A DNA stretch of 64,000 nucleotides from Solirubrobacter sp963837485. Its GTDB lineage: Bacteria > Actinomycetota > Thermoleophilia > Solirubrobacterales > Solirubrobacteraceae. The notes under the pieces were generated by a model. It ran no database searches. It was given only the letters and a program-made list of their open reading frames with translations, and was not told the origin of the DNA. The translations under genes and the position numbers were made by a program. Shown here piece after piece: positions 35,702-44,582 of this stretch; within the stretch, counting starts at the first letter, position 1; every line of letters begins with the position of its first letter. Where the stretch lies: contig CAWINP010000005.1 of assembly GCA_963837485.1 (NCBI GenBank), positions 62,001 to 126,000 on the forward strand. Direction: 5' to 3'.

Positions 35702-36615
35702 GCCGCGACGAGACGCGCCGGGCGCTCGGCCGCCTGGGCGAGCGCGTCGAGCAGCGCGCGCATGGCGGGCGCGGACTCCGCCCCGGCGCGGCAGGCGGCG
35801 AAGACGTGGCGCTTCGGGGCGACGCCGGCCAGAGGGATCACGACCACGTCCGGCGGCGGCGCCGTCTGCGCGAGCCTTGGGACGAGCGAGATGCCGAGCT
35901 CGGCGGCGACCAGGCCCATCGTCGCCTGCCAGTCGCCGGCGCGGTGGGCGACGCGCGGCGAGAAGCCCGCGGCGCGGCAGCCCGCGTGGAAGACCTCGTC
36001 GCACGACCAGCCGACCGGCGGCGCCACCCACTCCTCGCGGGCGAGTTCCTCGAGCCCGATCTGCGCGCGGCCCGCCAGCGGGTGCGCGGCACCGAGGACG
36101 GCGTCGAGCGTGTCGCCGATCAGGTCCTCGCGGTGCCAGCGCGTGTCGCCGACCTGCGGCGCCGCCGAGCACTCCATGCCGAGCATGAGATCGGCGTCAC
36201 GGGCCGTGAGCGCGGCAACCGCCTCCGGGGTCTCGAGCTCGTGGATCCGCAGCGTGACCCCCGGCGCCTCGGCGCGCAGCGTCCGCGCGGCCGGCGCCAG
36301 CAGGCCGGCGAGCGCGGTCGGGAAGCCGACGACGCGGATCTCGCCCAGCGCATGATCGCCCGCGGCGAGGTCGCCCTCCAGGCGCTCGAGCTGCGCGAAC
36401 AGCGCGTCGGCGTGCTCGAGCATGACGTGCGCGGCCGCGGTGAGCCGCACGCTGCGCCCGTCGGGCTCCAGCAGCGGGCGCCGGACGTCGCGCTCGAGCG
36501 CCGCGAGCTGCTGGGACACGGCCGAGGGCGTGAGGTGAAGCGCGTCGGCCGCGGCGGCCAGCGTGCCGTGGTCGGCGACGGCGCGCAGCGCGCGCAGGCG
36601 GCGCAGATCAACCAC
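35698..36615 (-). CDS. LysR-family transcriptional regulator
   Basis: 305 aa from GTG 36615 (MVDLRRLRALRAVADHG), the typical LTTR opening; TTG 36636 or GTG 36633 would add a short basic leader. The winged helix shows TLAAAADALHLTPSAVSQQL. The C-terminal periplasmic-binding-like domain runs from about residue 90 (GEIRVVGFPTALAGLLAP). It is divergent from the EamA exporter, with a 120-bp gap containing the only AT-rich stretch nearby (36650-36700), where LTTR T-N11-A sites would be expected. Regulation of the exporter is therefore likely. The HAD phosphatase gene follows with a 4-nt overlap. Confidence 0.92.
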   Translation of the reverse strand: MVDLRRLRALRAVADHGTLAAAADALHLTPSAVSQQLAALERDVRRPLLEPDGRSVRLTAAAHVMLEHADALFAQLERLEGDLAAGDHALGEIRVVGFPTALAGLLAPAARTLRAEAPGVTLRIHELETPEAVAALTARDADLMLGMECSAAPQVGDTRWHREDLIGDTLDAVLGAAHPLAGRAQIGLEELAREEWVAPPVGWSCDEVFHAGCRAAGFSPRVAHRAGDWQATMGLVAAELGISLVPRLAQTAPPPDVVVIPLAGVAPKRHVFAACRAGAESAPAMRALLDALAQAAERPARLVAA

Positions 36616-36735
36616 GGGGCGGCTTCGCCGCACCAAGCGGCAGCTCGGGGTTGGGCAAAACCATGAAGCAAATCTTACGGGTTACGTCCAACAACTCAAC
36701 TGGCTCTTGCCGGTGGCGCGCGTCACCGTGGTCGC

Positions 36736-37659
36736 ATGCCCCGCCGCCACGCGCTCCTCGCCTCGTCCGTCGCCGCGATCTGGGGCATCAACTTCGTCGT
36801 CATCCACGTCGGCCTCGAGCACTTCCCTCCCCTGCTCTTCGCCGCGCTGCGCTTCGTGCTCGTCGCGCTCGCGCTCCCCTTCGTGCCCCGCCCCGGCGTC
36901 CCCGTCCGCTACGTGATCGCCGTGGGGCTGTTCATGTCCGCCGGGCAGTTCGGCTTCCTCTTCCTCGGCATCGACAAGGGCATGCCGGCCGGCCTGGCGT
37001 CGCTGGTGATCCAGCTCCAGGTCGCGTTCACCGTGATCCTGGCGGTGGTCTTCCTCGGCGAGCGGCCGCGGCCGGTCCAGCTCGCCGGCGGGGCGCTCGC
37101 GTTCGCCGGCATCGGCATCATCGCCGCAGGCCGCGCCGAGGCGGTCCCGCTGCTTGCCGTCGGGCTCGTGGTCCTCTCCGCCCTGTCCTGGGGGATCGGC
37201 AATGTCGCCAGCCGCAAGGCCGCGTCGCCGCACCCCGTCGGCATGCTCGTGTGGTCGAGCCTCGTGCCGCCGGTCCCGCTGCTCGCGCTCTCCCTGACCA
37301 CCGAGTCCGGGATCGGCGAGGCGTTCACGACGCTCGACGCCGCAGCCGTCGCATCGCTGCTGTTCGTCGTGCTCGTCTCCACGTTCGTCGGCTTCGGGGC
37401 GTGGACGGCGCTGCTCGCCCGCCATCCCGCCTCCCAGGTCGTCCCGTTCGCGCTGCTGGTGCCGGTGTTCGGGATCGCCTCCGCCTGGGTCTTCCTGTCG
37501 GAGGTCCCGACCGCGGCCGAGCTCGCAGGCGCCGGTGTCGTCCTCGCCGGCCTCGGCTTGACAGTGCGCCCGCCGCGCGCCACCGTGCGGCGCCTTGATC
37601 CGGGTGGTTCACCTCATCGCGCTGGCATGCCTGCTGCAGACAGCACCGGCGCGCGCTGA
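36736..37659 (+). CDS. EamA/DMT-family transporter (10 TM, YedA/RhaT-like)
   Basis: 307 aa from ATG 36736. Two EamA repeats of five helices each are visible, the first starting LLASSVAAIWGINFVVIHVG and ending GALAFAGIGIIAAG, the second starting LVVLSALSWGIGNVASR and ending GAGVVLAGLGLTV. The family exports amino acids and other metabolites. It is divergently arranged with the LysR gene that likely controls it. The last 22 residues, after TVRPPRA, overlap the M14 gene start in another frame and look non-conserved. Confidence 0.92.
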   Translation: MPRRHALLASSVAAIWGINFVVIHVGLEHFPPLLFAALRFVLVALALPFVPRPGVPVRYVIAVGLFMSAGQFGFLFLGIDKGMPAGLASLVIQLQVAFTVILAVVFLGERPRPVQLAGGALAFAGIGIIAAGRAEAVPLLAVGLVVLSALSWGIGNVASRKAASPHPVGMLVWSSLVPPVPLLALSLTTESGIGEAFTTLDAAAVASLLFVVLVSTFVGFGAWTALLARHPASQVVPFALLVPVFGIASAWVFLSEVPTAAELAGAGVVLAGLGLTVRPPRATVRRLDPGGSPHRAGMPAADSTGAR

Positions 37660-38560
37660 GCCGCTCCCCGGCTATCACGGCTATGCGGCGATGTCCGCCC
37701 AGGTGGCGGCCGTCGCCGCTGCGCATCCGGACATCGTGCGCCGCTTCTCGATCGGCCGCTCCGCGCGGGGCCGCCGGCTGTGGGCGGTGAAGATCTCCGA
37801 CAACGTGGCGATCGACGAGCTCGAGCCCGAGGTGCTGCTGGTCGCCGGCCAGCACGCACGCGAGCACATCACGATCGAGCAGGCGCTGTACCTGCTCGAC
37901 CAGCTCACCGGCGGCGACCCGCGCGTGGTCGATCTGATCTCCAGGACCGAGGTCTGGATCGTGTTCAACATGAACCCGGACGGGAGCGAGTACGACACGC
38001 ACGGCGAGTTCCCGCGCTTCTGGCGCAAGAACCGCGAGAAGCCCTACGGCACCGACCTCAACCGCAACTGGGGCTATCGGTGGGGCTGCTGCGGCAACGT
38101 CAGCCGCGACCCGCGCGCCGACGCCTACCGCGGCAAGCGCGCGTTCTCGGCGCCGGAGACGCGCGCGCTGCGGAAGTTCGTGCAGAGCCGGAAGATCGGC
38201 GGTGCCCAGCAGATCAAGGCGGCGATCGACTTCCACAGCGCGGCCGGGCTCGTGCTGTGGCCGTTCGGCTACACGAAGGCGAACACGGCCAAGGGCATGA
38301 CCGCGGCGCAGTACGCGCGGCTCGCGCACCTCGGGCGCCGGATGGCGCACGCGAACGGCTACAAGGGCGAGCAGGCGAGCGACCTCTACGTCGCCGCCGG
38401 CGAGCTGCCCGACTGGCTGTGGGGCGAGTACCGCATCTCCGCCTACACGTTCGAGCTCGGGCCCGCGAACGAGTTCTACCCGGCGGAGTTCGCCGACGAG
38501 ATCGCGCGCAACCGCGAGCCCGTCCTGCTCCTGCTCGACGCCGCTACGCGACTGCCCTGA
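37595..38560 (+). CDS. Secreted M14-family zinc carboxypeptidase
   Basis: 321 aa from TTG 37595 (GTG 37604 is an alternative). It overlaps the EamA gene by 65 bp. A signal peptide (VVHLIALACLLQTAPARA) precedes a full M14 domain: zinc ligands H87 and E90 in GQHAREHITIEQ, NPDGSEYD, substrate arginine R157 in GTDLNRNWGY, third zinc ligand H214 in IDFHSAAG, and catalytic E287 in YTFELGPANEF. It is related to carboxypeptidase T/A and cuts C-terminal residues of extracellular peptides. A CC pair (WGCCGN) follows the NRNWG motif. Its 3' end overlaps the convergent helicase gene by 17 bp. Confidence 0.94.
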   Translation: MIRVVHLIALACLLQTAPARAEPLPGYHGYAAMSAQVAAVAAAHPDIVRRFSIGRSARGRRLWAVKISDNVAIDELEPEVLLVAGQHAREHITIEQALYLLDQLTGGDPRVVDLISRTEVWIVFNMNPDGSEYDTHGEFPRFWRKNREKPYGTDLNRNWGYRWGCCGNVSRDPRADAYRGKRAFSAPETRALRKFVQSRKIGGAQQIKAAIDFHSAAGLVLWPFGYTKANTAKGMTAAQYARLAHLGRRMAHANGYKGEQASDLYVAAGELPDWLWGEYRISAYTFELGPANEFYPAEFADEIARNREPVLLLLDAATRLP

Positions 38561-40694
38561 GCCGCCGCAGCGGCTTGCCGCGCAGCGCCTTCACGACCGA
38601 CTGGACGACGGCCTCGGACTCGTCTCGCCGCCCGTCGGTGACCGCGCCGACGATCCCGCGCTTGCGCGCGAGCACGCCGGCCATGTCCTCGTCGATCGTC
38701 TCCGCGGCCAGCAGGTACCACGCGGTGACCGCGTCGCGCTGGCCGATGCGGTGCGTGCGGTCCTCGGCCTGGTCGTGCATCGCCGGGCTCCACTCGAGGT
38801 CCAGGAACGCGACGTTGGAGGCGCGCGTGAGCGTGATGCCCTGGCCACCGATGCGCGTCGAGCAGACCATCAGCTGCGGGCCGCCGGGCTCCTGGAACGC
38901 GCGCACCGCGGCCTCGCGCGCCGGAACCGAGTCGTCGCCGACGACGTGCGCGGCCTCGGGGAAGCGCTGCACGAGCGCCTCCTGGACCTCGCGGTGGCCG
39001 GCGAACACGACCAGCGGCTCCTCGGAGGCCAGGAAGTCGTCGATCCAGGCGAGCGCGGCGCCGAGCTTGCCGCGCGCGGCGACGCGGCGCAGGACGTTGA
39101 GCTGCGCGAGCCGCTCGGCGCGCAGCATCGCCGCCTTCTTGGACTCCAGCTCGGCGAGGTCGAGCGGCTGCTCCTGCAGCCAGGCGATCACGTCCTTCTC
39201 GGCGAGCCGGTAGTCGCGCTCGTTGTCCAGCGCGACCGGGACGACGACCTGGCGCTTCTCGGGCAGCTGCGGCAGCACGTCCTTCTTCAGCCGCCGCACG
39301 AAGCACGTGCGGCGCAGGTGCCAGTGGATCCGCTCCTCGGCGCCGGCGCCCTGGAAGCGGCGCTTGAAGCGGGCGCCGGAGCCGAACTCGCCGAGCCGGC
39401 CGAGGATCCGCAGCTGGGCGATCAGCTCGTCCGGGTGGTTCATCACCGGCGTGCCGGTGAGCGCGATCTTGAACGCGCCCTCGGGCAGCGCCTCGGCCAG
39501 CCGGCGCACGGCGCGCGTGCGCTTGGCGGTGGGGTTCTTGACGTAGTGCGACTCGTCGAGCACGAGCGCCTTGGGGCGCGAGATCGCCAGCCGCTCGCGG
39601 TGCGCGTGGACGATCTCGTAGTTGAGGATCGTGATGTCGGCCTTCGGGATCGCCTTCCCGCCGCCCATCACGACGTGGACGGAGCGGTGCGGGAGCCAGT
39701 GGCTCGCCTCGCGCTCCCAGTTGAGCTTCAGCGACGCCGGGCAGATCACCACGGCCGGGAACGCGGCGTCCTCCTCGAGCGCGGCGAGCGCCTGCACGGT
39801 CTTGCCGAGGCCCTGCTCGTCGGCCAGGAAGAGCCGGCGCGACTCCAGCGCGTAGGCGACGCCGGCGCGCTGGAACGGGCGCAGCTCGCCGCCCAGCCGT
39901 TCCTCGCAGGCCAGCGGCGCGCCGTCGTGCGCACGCGAGCGGCGGACGGCGCCGATCGCCGCGTCGTGCTCTGTGCGCAGGCGCTCCAGCACGTCGGCCG
40001 CGTTCGCGCCCACGTCGATGTCGTGCAGCGCGATGAAGTGCTCCAGCGGCTCGAGCAGGTACGGGTCGATCGGGACCGTGCGGCCGTGCGCCTCGGCGGC
40101 GGGCAACTCGGTGAACTGCCGCACCACGTCGGGGTCCCAGTTGACGTCGAGCTTGAAGCGCGGCTCGCCGTAGCTCTCGACCAGCGAGAGCGTCGCCGGC
40201 GCCGGCTTCAGGCCGACCTGCAGGCGCGTGGCGCAGCGCAGCGCGCGCGGGTCCAGCCGGGCGCCGGGAACCTCCAGCAGGCCCTCGGCGACCTCCTGCG
40301 AGAACGGCAGCCACAGCCGCCCGCCACGCTCTTCGGCCTCGAGCTCGGGAGGCAGCTCGCCGGCGACCGTGTCGAGCACGAACCAGCCGCCGCCGTCCCG
40401 GCGCGCCGCGGTCACGCGCCCGACCCAGCCCTTGACGGCGCGGCCGAGCCACTCGCTCACCTCGGGCGCGACCTGCAGCTCCGGGAAGCGCTCGAGCACG
40501 CCCTGGACGTAGGCGGCGGTCGCGTCGGCGCGCGGCGCCCACCACTCCTTCGCCTGCCAGTCGAAGCGGCGGCCGGGGATCGCCCGGACGGCGTCGACGA
40601 TGTCGGCGCGGTACGGGAACGCGAACACCACGGAGTCGTGGCCTTGCGCGTTGCGGCGCAGCTCGACGTTATGGACGGGGTCTGCCAGGCGCAT
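38544..40694 (-). CDS. SNF2-family DNA helicase/translocase, SMARCAL1 (HARP)-like
   Basis: 716 aa from ATG 40694. The N-terminal 260 residues (FPYRADIVDAVRAIPGRRFD, WQAKEWWAPR) resemble the HARP-like modules used for fork and junction recognition. They are followed by SNF2 motifs: I DEQGLGKT (292-299), Ia VICPASLKLNWE, II DESH (380-383), III ALTGTPVMNHP, V ITLTRASNVAFLD, and VI QAEDRTHRIGQRD. Such proteins move on DNA without strand separation, remodelling forks or displacing proteins. It is downstream of a J-domain protein gene (23 bp) on the same strand and may be co-transcribed with it. Confidence 0.93.
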   Translation of the reverse strand: MRLADPVHNVELRRNAQGHDSVVFAFPYRADIVDAVRAIPGRRFDWQAKEWWAPRADATAAYVQGVLERFPELQVAPEVSEWLGRAVKGWVGRVTAARRDGGGWFVLDTVAGELPPELEAEERGGRLWLPFSQEVAEGLLEVPGARLDPRALRCATRLQVGLKPAPATLSLVESYGEPRFKLDVNWDPDVVRQFTELPAAEAHGRTVPIDPYLLEPLEHFIALHDIDVGANAADVLERLRTEHDAAIGAVRRSRAHDGAPLACEERLGGELRPFQRAGVAYALESRRLFLADEQGLGKTVQALAALEEDAAFPAVVICPASLKLNWEREASHWLPHRSVHVVMGGGKAIPKADITILNYEIVHAHRERLAISRPKALVLDESHYVKNPTAKRTRAVRRLAEALPEGAFKIALTGTPVMNHPDELIAQLRILGRLGEFGSGARFKRRFQGAGAEERIHWHLRRTCFVRRLKKDVLPQLPEKRQVVVPVALDNERDYRLAEKDVIAWLQEQPLDLAELESKKAAMLRAERLAQLNVLRRVAARGKLGAALAWIDDFLASEEPLVVFAGHREVQEALVQRFPEAAHVVGDDSVPAREAAVRAFQEPGGPQLMVCSTRIGGQGITLTRASNVAFLDLEWSPAMHDQAEDRTHRIGQRDAVTAWYLLAAETIDEDMAGVLARKRGIVGAVTDGRRDESEAVVQSVVKALRGKPLRRLRAVA

Positions 40695-40717
40695 CCAGGA
40701 CTGTCCAACGGTAGCCG

Positions 40718-41278
40718 TCAGGCAGGACGCACATGCTTCGCGATGGTTGCCGCGGTGTGCGGGCGCAGCTCGTGGAAGACGTGGCGGCGGCCGGTCAGCG
40801 TCCGGATCGCGAGGCTGACGTGGCGGCGCCGGCGGCGCTCCTCGACGCCGGCGACGTCGCGCAGGGCGAGCGAGCGCACGCGGGCGACGGGCGCGTCGTC
40901 GAGCAGCCACAGCAGGCGCCGCTCGGTCACCGCGAGGATCGCGCGCGGGCTCGCCGAGAGCGACGCGGGCGTGACCACGATGACGTCCTCGCCTTCGCCG
41001 AGGGCCCGCAGCAGCTCGCCGCCGAGCGCGCGCCGCATCCACGGCGCGAGCCACCCGCCGACGACGCGGCCGGGGGCCGCCGCCGCGGGCGCCGCGGGCG
41101 CGTGCATCTCGCCGGCGCGCAACGCGTCGTAGGCCGCGTTGATGTCGGCCATCCGCCGCTCACCCTCCTCCCCGGCGCCGCGGTCGGGGTGCCAGCGCTT
41201 GGCCAGCTGCTTGTAGGCGGCGGCGACCTGAGACTCCGTCGAGCCCGGGCGCACGCCGAGCACGGCGTAGGGATCCAC
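40718..41278 (-). CDS. J-domain protein with C-terminal PH-like domain
   Basis: 186 aa from GTG 41278 (MDPYAVLGVRPG); an ATG 21 bp upstream would overlap the divergent phosphoesterase start. Residues 1-60 form a J domain with the HPD motif in KRWHPDRGAG, which would stimulate DnaK. It lacks the G/F and zinc-finger regions of true DnaJ. Residues about 90-180 (VTPASLSASPRAILAVTERR, VRSLALRDVAGVEERR) resemble bacterial PH (YokE-like) domains. The combination is a type III J-protein. It precedes the SNF2 helicase by 23 bp. Target binding through the PH-like part is a guess. Confidence 0.82.
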   Translation of the reverse strand: MDPYAVLGVRPGSTESQVAAAYKQLAKRWHPDRGAGEEGERRMADINAAYDALRAGEMHAPAAPAAAAPGRVVGGWLAPWMRRALGGELLRALGEGEDVIVVTPASLSASPRAILAVTERRLLWLLDDAPVARVRSLALRDVAGVEERRRRRHVSLAIRTLTGRRHVFHELRPHTAATIAKHVRPA

Positions 41279-41297
41279 CCTGTCATTGTGGCGGCCC

Positions 41298-41867
41298 ATG
41301 CGGGTGCTCGCCCTCGCCGACCGGCCGTTCCACGCCGAGGTGTCCACGCTGGCGAGCCAGCACGGCGTCGAAGCGATCCTCACGCTCGGGGACCTCCAGC
41401 CGGCCTGGCTCGAGACGCTCGATCGCATCCACGTCCCGAAGCTCGGCGTCTACGGCAACCACGACGACGAGCCGTACATGACCTGGTTCGCGATCGACAA
41501 CCTGCACATGAACCGGATCGTGCTCGACAGCGGGCTCTCGCTCGCCGGGTTCGAGGGCTGCGTGACGTACCGCCGCTCGGGGCGGCGCGCGGGTCCGACC
41601 TACAGCCAGCACGACGCGTCCAAGCTCGCTCGCCGGCTGCCCGCCGCGGACGTGCTCGTCTGCCACTGCCCGCCGCTCGGCGTCAATGACGATCCCGACG
41701 ACGTCGCGCACATCGGCTTCGAGGGCCTGCGCGACTACGTCGCCGAGCACGCCCCGCGCTACCTGCTGCACGGGCACACGCACCCGCAGCCGGGCAGGAT
41801 CGCCGACCACATCGGCGACACGCGCGTGTTCTACGTCAACGGCGCGAAGGTGATCGATCTCGTTTAG
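41298..41867 (+). CDS. Small metallophosphoesterase (YfcE/MJ0936-like)
   Basis: 189 aa from ATG 41298. The calcineurin-like motifs are present in reduced form: LALADRP at the first strand, LTLGDLQ, VYGNHDD, LVCHCPPLG and LLHGHTHPQPG. The first D-x-H motif reads LADRPFH, so one metal ligand may be altered. These cytoplasmic enzymes hydrolyse phosphodiesters, including cyclic nucleotides. The substrate is unknown. It is divergent from the J-domain gene with about 20 bp between starts. Confidence 0.9.
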   Translation: MRVLALADRPFHAEVSTLASQHGVEAILTLGDLQPAWLETLDRIHVPKLGVYGNHDDEPYMTWFAIDNLHMNRIVLDSGLSLAGFEGCVTYRRSGRRAGPTYSQHDASKLARRLPAADVLVCHCPPLGVNDDPDDVAHIGFEGLRDYVAEHAPRYLLHGHTHPQPGRIADHIGDTRVFYVNGAKVIDLV

Positions 41868-41948
41868 GCGCAGGGGCGGAAATCCGTACCCCGCGCCCGC
41901 CTGTTGCCTTCACCGACGCGGGCCGCGGCCGCTGCGAGAGTGGTTGCA

Positions 41949-42116
41949 GTGAACCCCGCGATGACCGCCGCCAGCCTCACCGGATTGCTGGCCTTCGCCC
42001 TCTTCGTCGTCGCGACCTTCGTCCTCTGGGGACAGATGCTCGGCGTCGCCGCCGCCCTCGCCGGCCTCGCGCTGGTGTGCACGACGGCGATGCTCGTCGT
42101 CCACTCAACGCGCTAG
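41949..42116 (+). CDS. Small two-helix membrane protein, 55 aa (hypothetical)
   Basis: From GTG 41949 (ATG 41961 is an alternative). The product is almost entirely two hydrophobic helices, LTGLLAFALFVVATFVLW and MLGVAAALAGLALVCTTAML, joined by GQ and ending in VVHSTR. No family recognised. It follows the phosphoesterase by 81 bp, and its last 12 bp overlap the convergent antiporter gene. The hydrophobic pattern makes it more likely real than chance. Confidence 0.6.
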   Translation: MNPAMTAASLTGLLAFALFVVATFVLWGQMLGVAAALAGLALVCTTAMLVVHSTR

Positions 42117-43880
42117 CGCGCCGACGACCTCCTGCCACCACGCCCGCTCGCCGGGCGTGCTCGCGGTGCCCAGTCGCCGGCGCGCGAACGCCTGCAGCTC
42201 GCCCGACGGGCCGATCGCCAGCAGCGGCCCGCAGACGGCATAGCGCCCGTCGTCGAGCGCGACCAGCGCGCCCGGCTCGTCGCGCCGCGTGCGCAGCTGC
42301 TCGACGACGTCGTACCCGAGGATCGCCCCCGGCCGCTGCGGATCGCCGTCGGACTCCCGCCACGGGCGGATCGAAGTGACCGAGGGACGGCTGCGCGGCT
42401 TCGGCGCGTGGCGCTCGGGCCCGGTGATCGGGCCGTGGCGCCAGCGGTGCATCAGCTCGCGGAAGTCGAGCGCGACCTCCTGGCGGACGAGCACGTGCAG
42501 CTGGTCGCCGGCCTGGACGATCGTCGATCCGCGCGGCGGGATCGCGCGCTCGCCGCGCACGATCACGTTCAGCAGCGCCTCGCGCGGAAGGCCGAGCTCG
42601 CGCACCGGGTGGCCCTCGATCGCGTCGCCCGGGCGGATCGGGAACTGGATCGTCTCCGCCCCGAGCCGGTTGAGCAGCACCGGCTCGACCAGCGGCGCCG
42701 GGATCGCCGCCTCGTCGGAGGTGACGCCCAGCCAGCGCGCGACCGGCTCGATGCTCAGCCCCTGGAACACGGTCGAGACGAGCACGACGAAGAACGCGAC
42801 GTTGAAGATCGTGTGCCCGCCGGCGATGCCCTCGGTGACCGGGAACGTCGCGAACACGATCGGCGTCGCCCCGCGCAGGCCGGCCCAGCCGAGCATCAGC
42901 CGCTCAGGCGCGGTGAAGCCCCATGCGACGGCGAGCGCGGCGAGCGGCCGCGCGATCAGCGCGGTGGCCACGGCGATCGCCGTGCCCTCGGGGATGATGT
43001 CGATCAGCTGGTGGGGGAAGACGAGCAGGCCGAGCAGCAGGAACAGGGCGAGCTGGGCGACCCACGCCATCCCCTCGTGGAACGTGACGATCGTCCGCCG
43101 GGCGGGCGTCGAGACGCTGCCCATCACCAGCCCGGCGAGGAAGACGGCGAGGAAGCCCGAGCCGTGGAGAGACTGCGCGTCGCCGAACGCGAGCGCCGCG
43201 ATGGCGATCGAGGCGACGGGGTACAGGCCGGCCGACGGCAGTGTCACGTGGCGCAGGAACCAGACGCCGAGGAAGCCGACCGCGAGCCCGCTGACGGCGC
43301 CGATCGCGAGCTCGGAGCCCGCGAGCCAGAGCGCGTCGAGCACCCCGTAGTCGTCGTGCTGGATCGCCTCGATGCAGCCGAGTACGAGCAGGACGGCGAT
43401 CGGGTCGTTGATGCCCGACTCGCCCTCCAGCGTGCGGGCCAGCCTGCGCCGCAGCGTCGAGCCGCGCAGCACGGCGAAGATCGCCGCCGCGTCGGTCGCG
43501 GCGACCGTGCTGCCCGCCAGCAGCGCGTGCAGCGCGTCGAGGTCGAGCAGCCAGGCGGCGACCAGCGCGGTCAGCGCGGCGGTGATGATCGTCCCGAGCG
43601 TGGCCAGCGCGATCGAGACGCCGATCACCGGCCGGATCTCGCTCCAGCCGCTGGAAAGACCGCCCTCGTAGAGGATCAGCGCGAGCGCGACGACGGCAGC
43701 CGACTGCGCGGCCTCGAAGTCGCCGAAGTCGATCCAGCCCGTGCCGTCGGACCCGATCGCCATCCCGAGCACGAGCACGAGCACGAGGCCGGGCAGCCGC
43801 AGGCGGCCCGCGAGCAGGGACGCGGCAATGCCCGCAGCGAGCAGCGCGCCCACCGCGAGGACGATTGGTCCGACCTCCAA
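42105..43880 (-). CDS. CPA1-type K+(Na+)/H+ antiporter with TrkA-C domain (CvrA/NhaP2-like)
   Basis: 591 aa from TTG 43880, the only start that keeps helix 1 (VLAVGALLAAGIAASLLAGR). About 12-13 helices run to residue 385 with the antiporter signature STVAATDAAAIFAVLRGS and LEGESGINDPIAVLLV, whose aspartates carry ion and proton. Residues about 405-490 (FPIRPGDAIEGHPVRELGLP, STIVQAGDQLHVLV) are a TrkA_C/RCK_C domain that may sense nucleotides. The final roughly 100 residues are CorC_HlyC/transporter-associated-like. It exchanges cytoplasmic K+ or Na+ for protons. It lies 10 bp downstream of the SRAP gene and is probably in one transcript with it. Confidence 0.92.
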   Translation of the reverse strand: MEVGPIVLAVGALLAAGIAASLLAGRLRLPGLVLVLVLGMAIGSDGTGWIDFGDFEAAQSAAVVALALILYEGGLSSGWSEIRPVIGVSIALATLGTIITAALTALVAAWLLDLDALHALLAGSTVAATDAAAIFAVLRGSTLRRRLARTLEGESGINDPIAVLLVLGCIEAIQHDDYGVLDALWLAGSELAIGAVSGLAVGFLGVWFLRHVTLPSAGLYPVASIAIAALAFGDAQSLHGSGFLAVFLAGLVMGSVSTPARRTIVTFHEGMAWVAQLALFLLLGLLVFPHQLIDIIPEGTAIAVATALIARPLAALAVAWGFTAPERLMLGWAGLRGATPIVFATFPVTEGIAGGHTIFNVAFFVVLVSTVFQGLSIEPVARWLGVTSDEAAIPAPLVEPVLLNRLGAETIQFPIRPGDAIEGHPVRELGLPREALLNVIVRGERAIPPRGSTIVQAGDQLHVLVRQEVALDFRELMHRWRHGPITGPERHAPKPRSRPSVTSIRPWRESDGDPQRPGAILGYDVVEQLRTRRDEPGALVALDDGRYAVCGPLLAIGPSGELQAFARRRLGTASTPGERAWWQEVVGALAR

Positions 43881-43890
43881 GCCGGGAAGA

Positions 43891-44517
43891 CTATGGGGCG
43901 ATGATGAGTTCCGGCCCCTCCACCCCGGCCTTGTTGACGGCCGGGTTGGCGGGAGCGACCGACACGCGGCCGGAAGGCAGCGGGCCGAGCAGCTCGGCCG
44001 CGGCGTCGACGCCGACGTCGCGGCTCAGCCACGCCGCCTCGGCGTCGCGGTCTGAGAGGATCGCCGGCATGCGGTCGTGGACCGGCGCGGCGATCTCGTT
44101 CGCGGTCGTGGTCACGATCGCGACCCCCGTGCCGTCGTAGAGACCGGCGAACGCGAACGGGGCGCCGCCGTCGACGGTGTAGCGGAACGGGATCCGGGCG
44201 CCGCCTCTGGCCTCCTGCTTGAGCCACTCGTACCAGCCGTCGGCGAGGATCAGCACGCGCCCGCCGTCCATCCGCCGCCGGAACCCCTTGGTCGCGTTCT
44301 CGGCGCGCACGTTGATCGGTGCCCAGCCGCTGCTCTTGAACGGCCGCATGCCCCACGGGACGGCGCCGACGATGCCCGGCTCGAGCACGGCGGCGACGGT
44401 CTCGGTCGGGCACACGTTGAAGCGCCCGAGCGTCTCGGAGGCGGGCGCGTCGAGCAGCCCGAAGCGCTGCGCCAGGTCAGGCCCGTCGACCGTCGAGAGC
44501 GTGTAGCGGCCGCACAC
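43891..44517 (-). CDS. yedK: SRAP (SOS response-associated peptidase), YedK/HMCES family
   Basis: 208 aa from GTG 44517. The start is decided by chemistry: the catalytic cysteine must be residue 2 after Met removal, and the protein begins MCGRYTL. Other active-site residues are N34 (RFNVCPT), N69 (APINVRAE), E97 (DGWYEW) and H147 (VHDRMPAIL). YedK/HMCES forms a covalent thiazolidine link to abasic sites in single-stranded DNA, protecting forks. No LexA box was noticed upstream. The antiporter gene follows after 10 bp. Confidence 0.95.
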   Translation of the reverse strand: MCGRYTLSTVDGPDLAQRFGLLDAPASETLGRFNVCPTETVAAVLEPGIVGAVPWGMRPFKSSGWAPINVRAENATKGFRRRMDGGRVLILADGWYEWLKQEARGGARIPFRYTVDGGAPFAFAGLYDGTGVAIVTTTANEIAAPVHDRMPAILSDRDAEAAWLSRDVGVDAAAELLGPLPSGRVSVAPANPAVNKAGVEGPELIIAP

Positions 44518-44582
44518 GGTCTAGGCGTCAGCTCCGCATGGCCGTGCCGTCGCCACCGGCGCGCTCGACCCCGTCCTCGTTC

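Noticed and set aside
36650..36700. Exact LysR T-N11-A operator between LysR and EamA genes
   Set aside because: Several weak candidates exist in the AT-rich stretch and none is clearly best.
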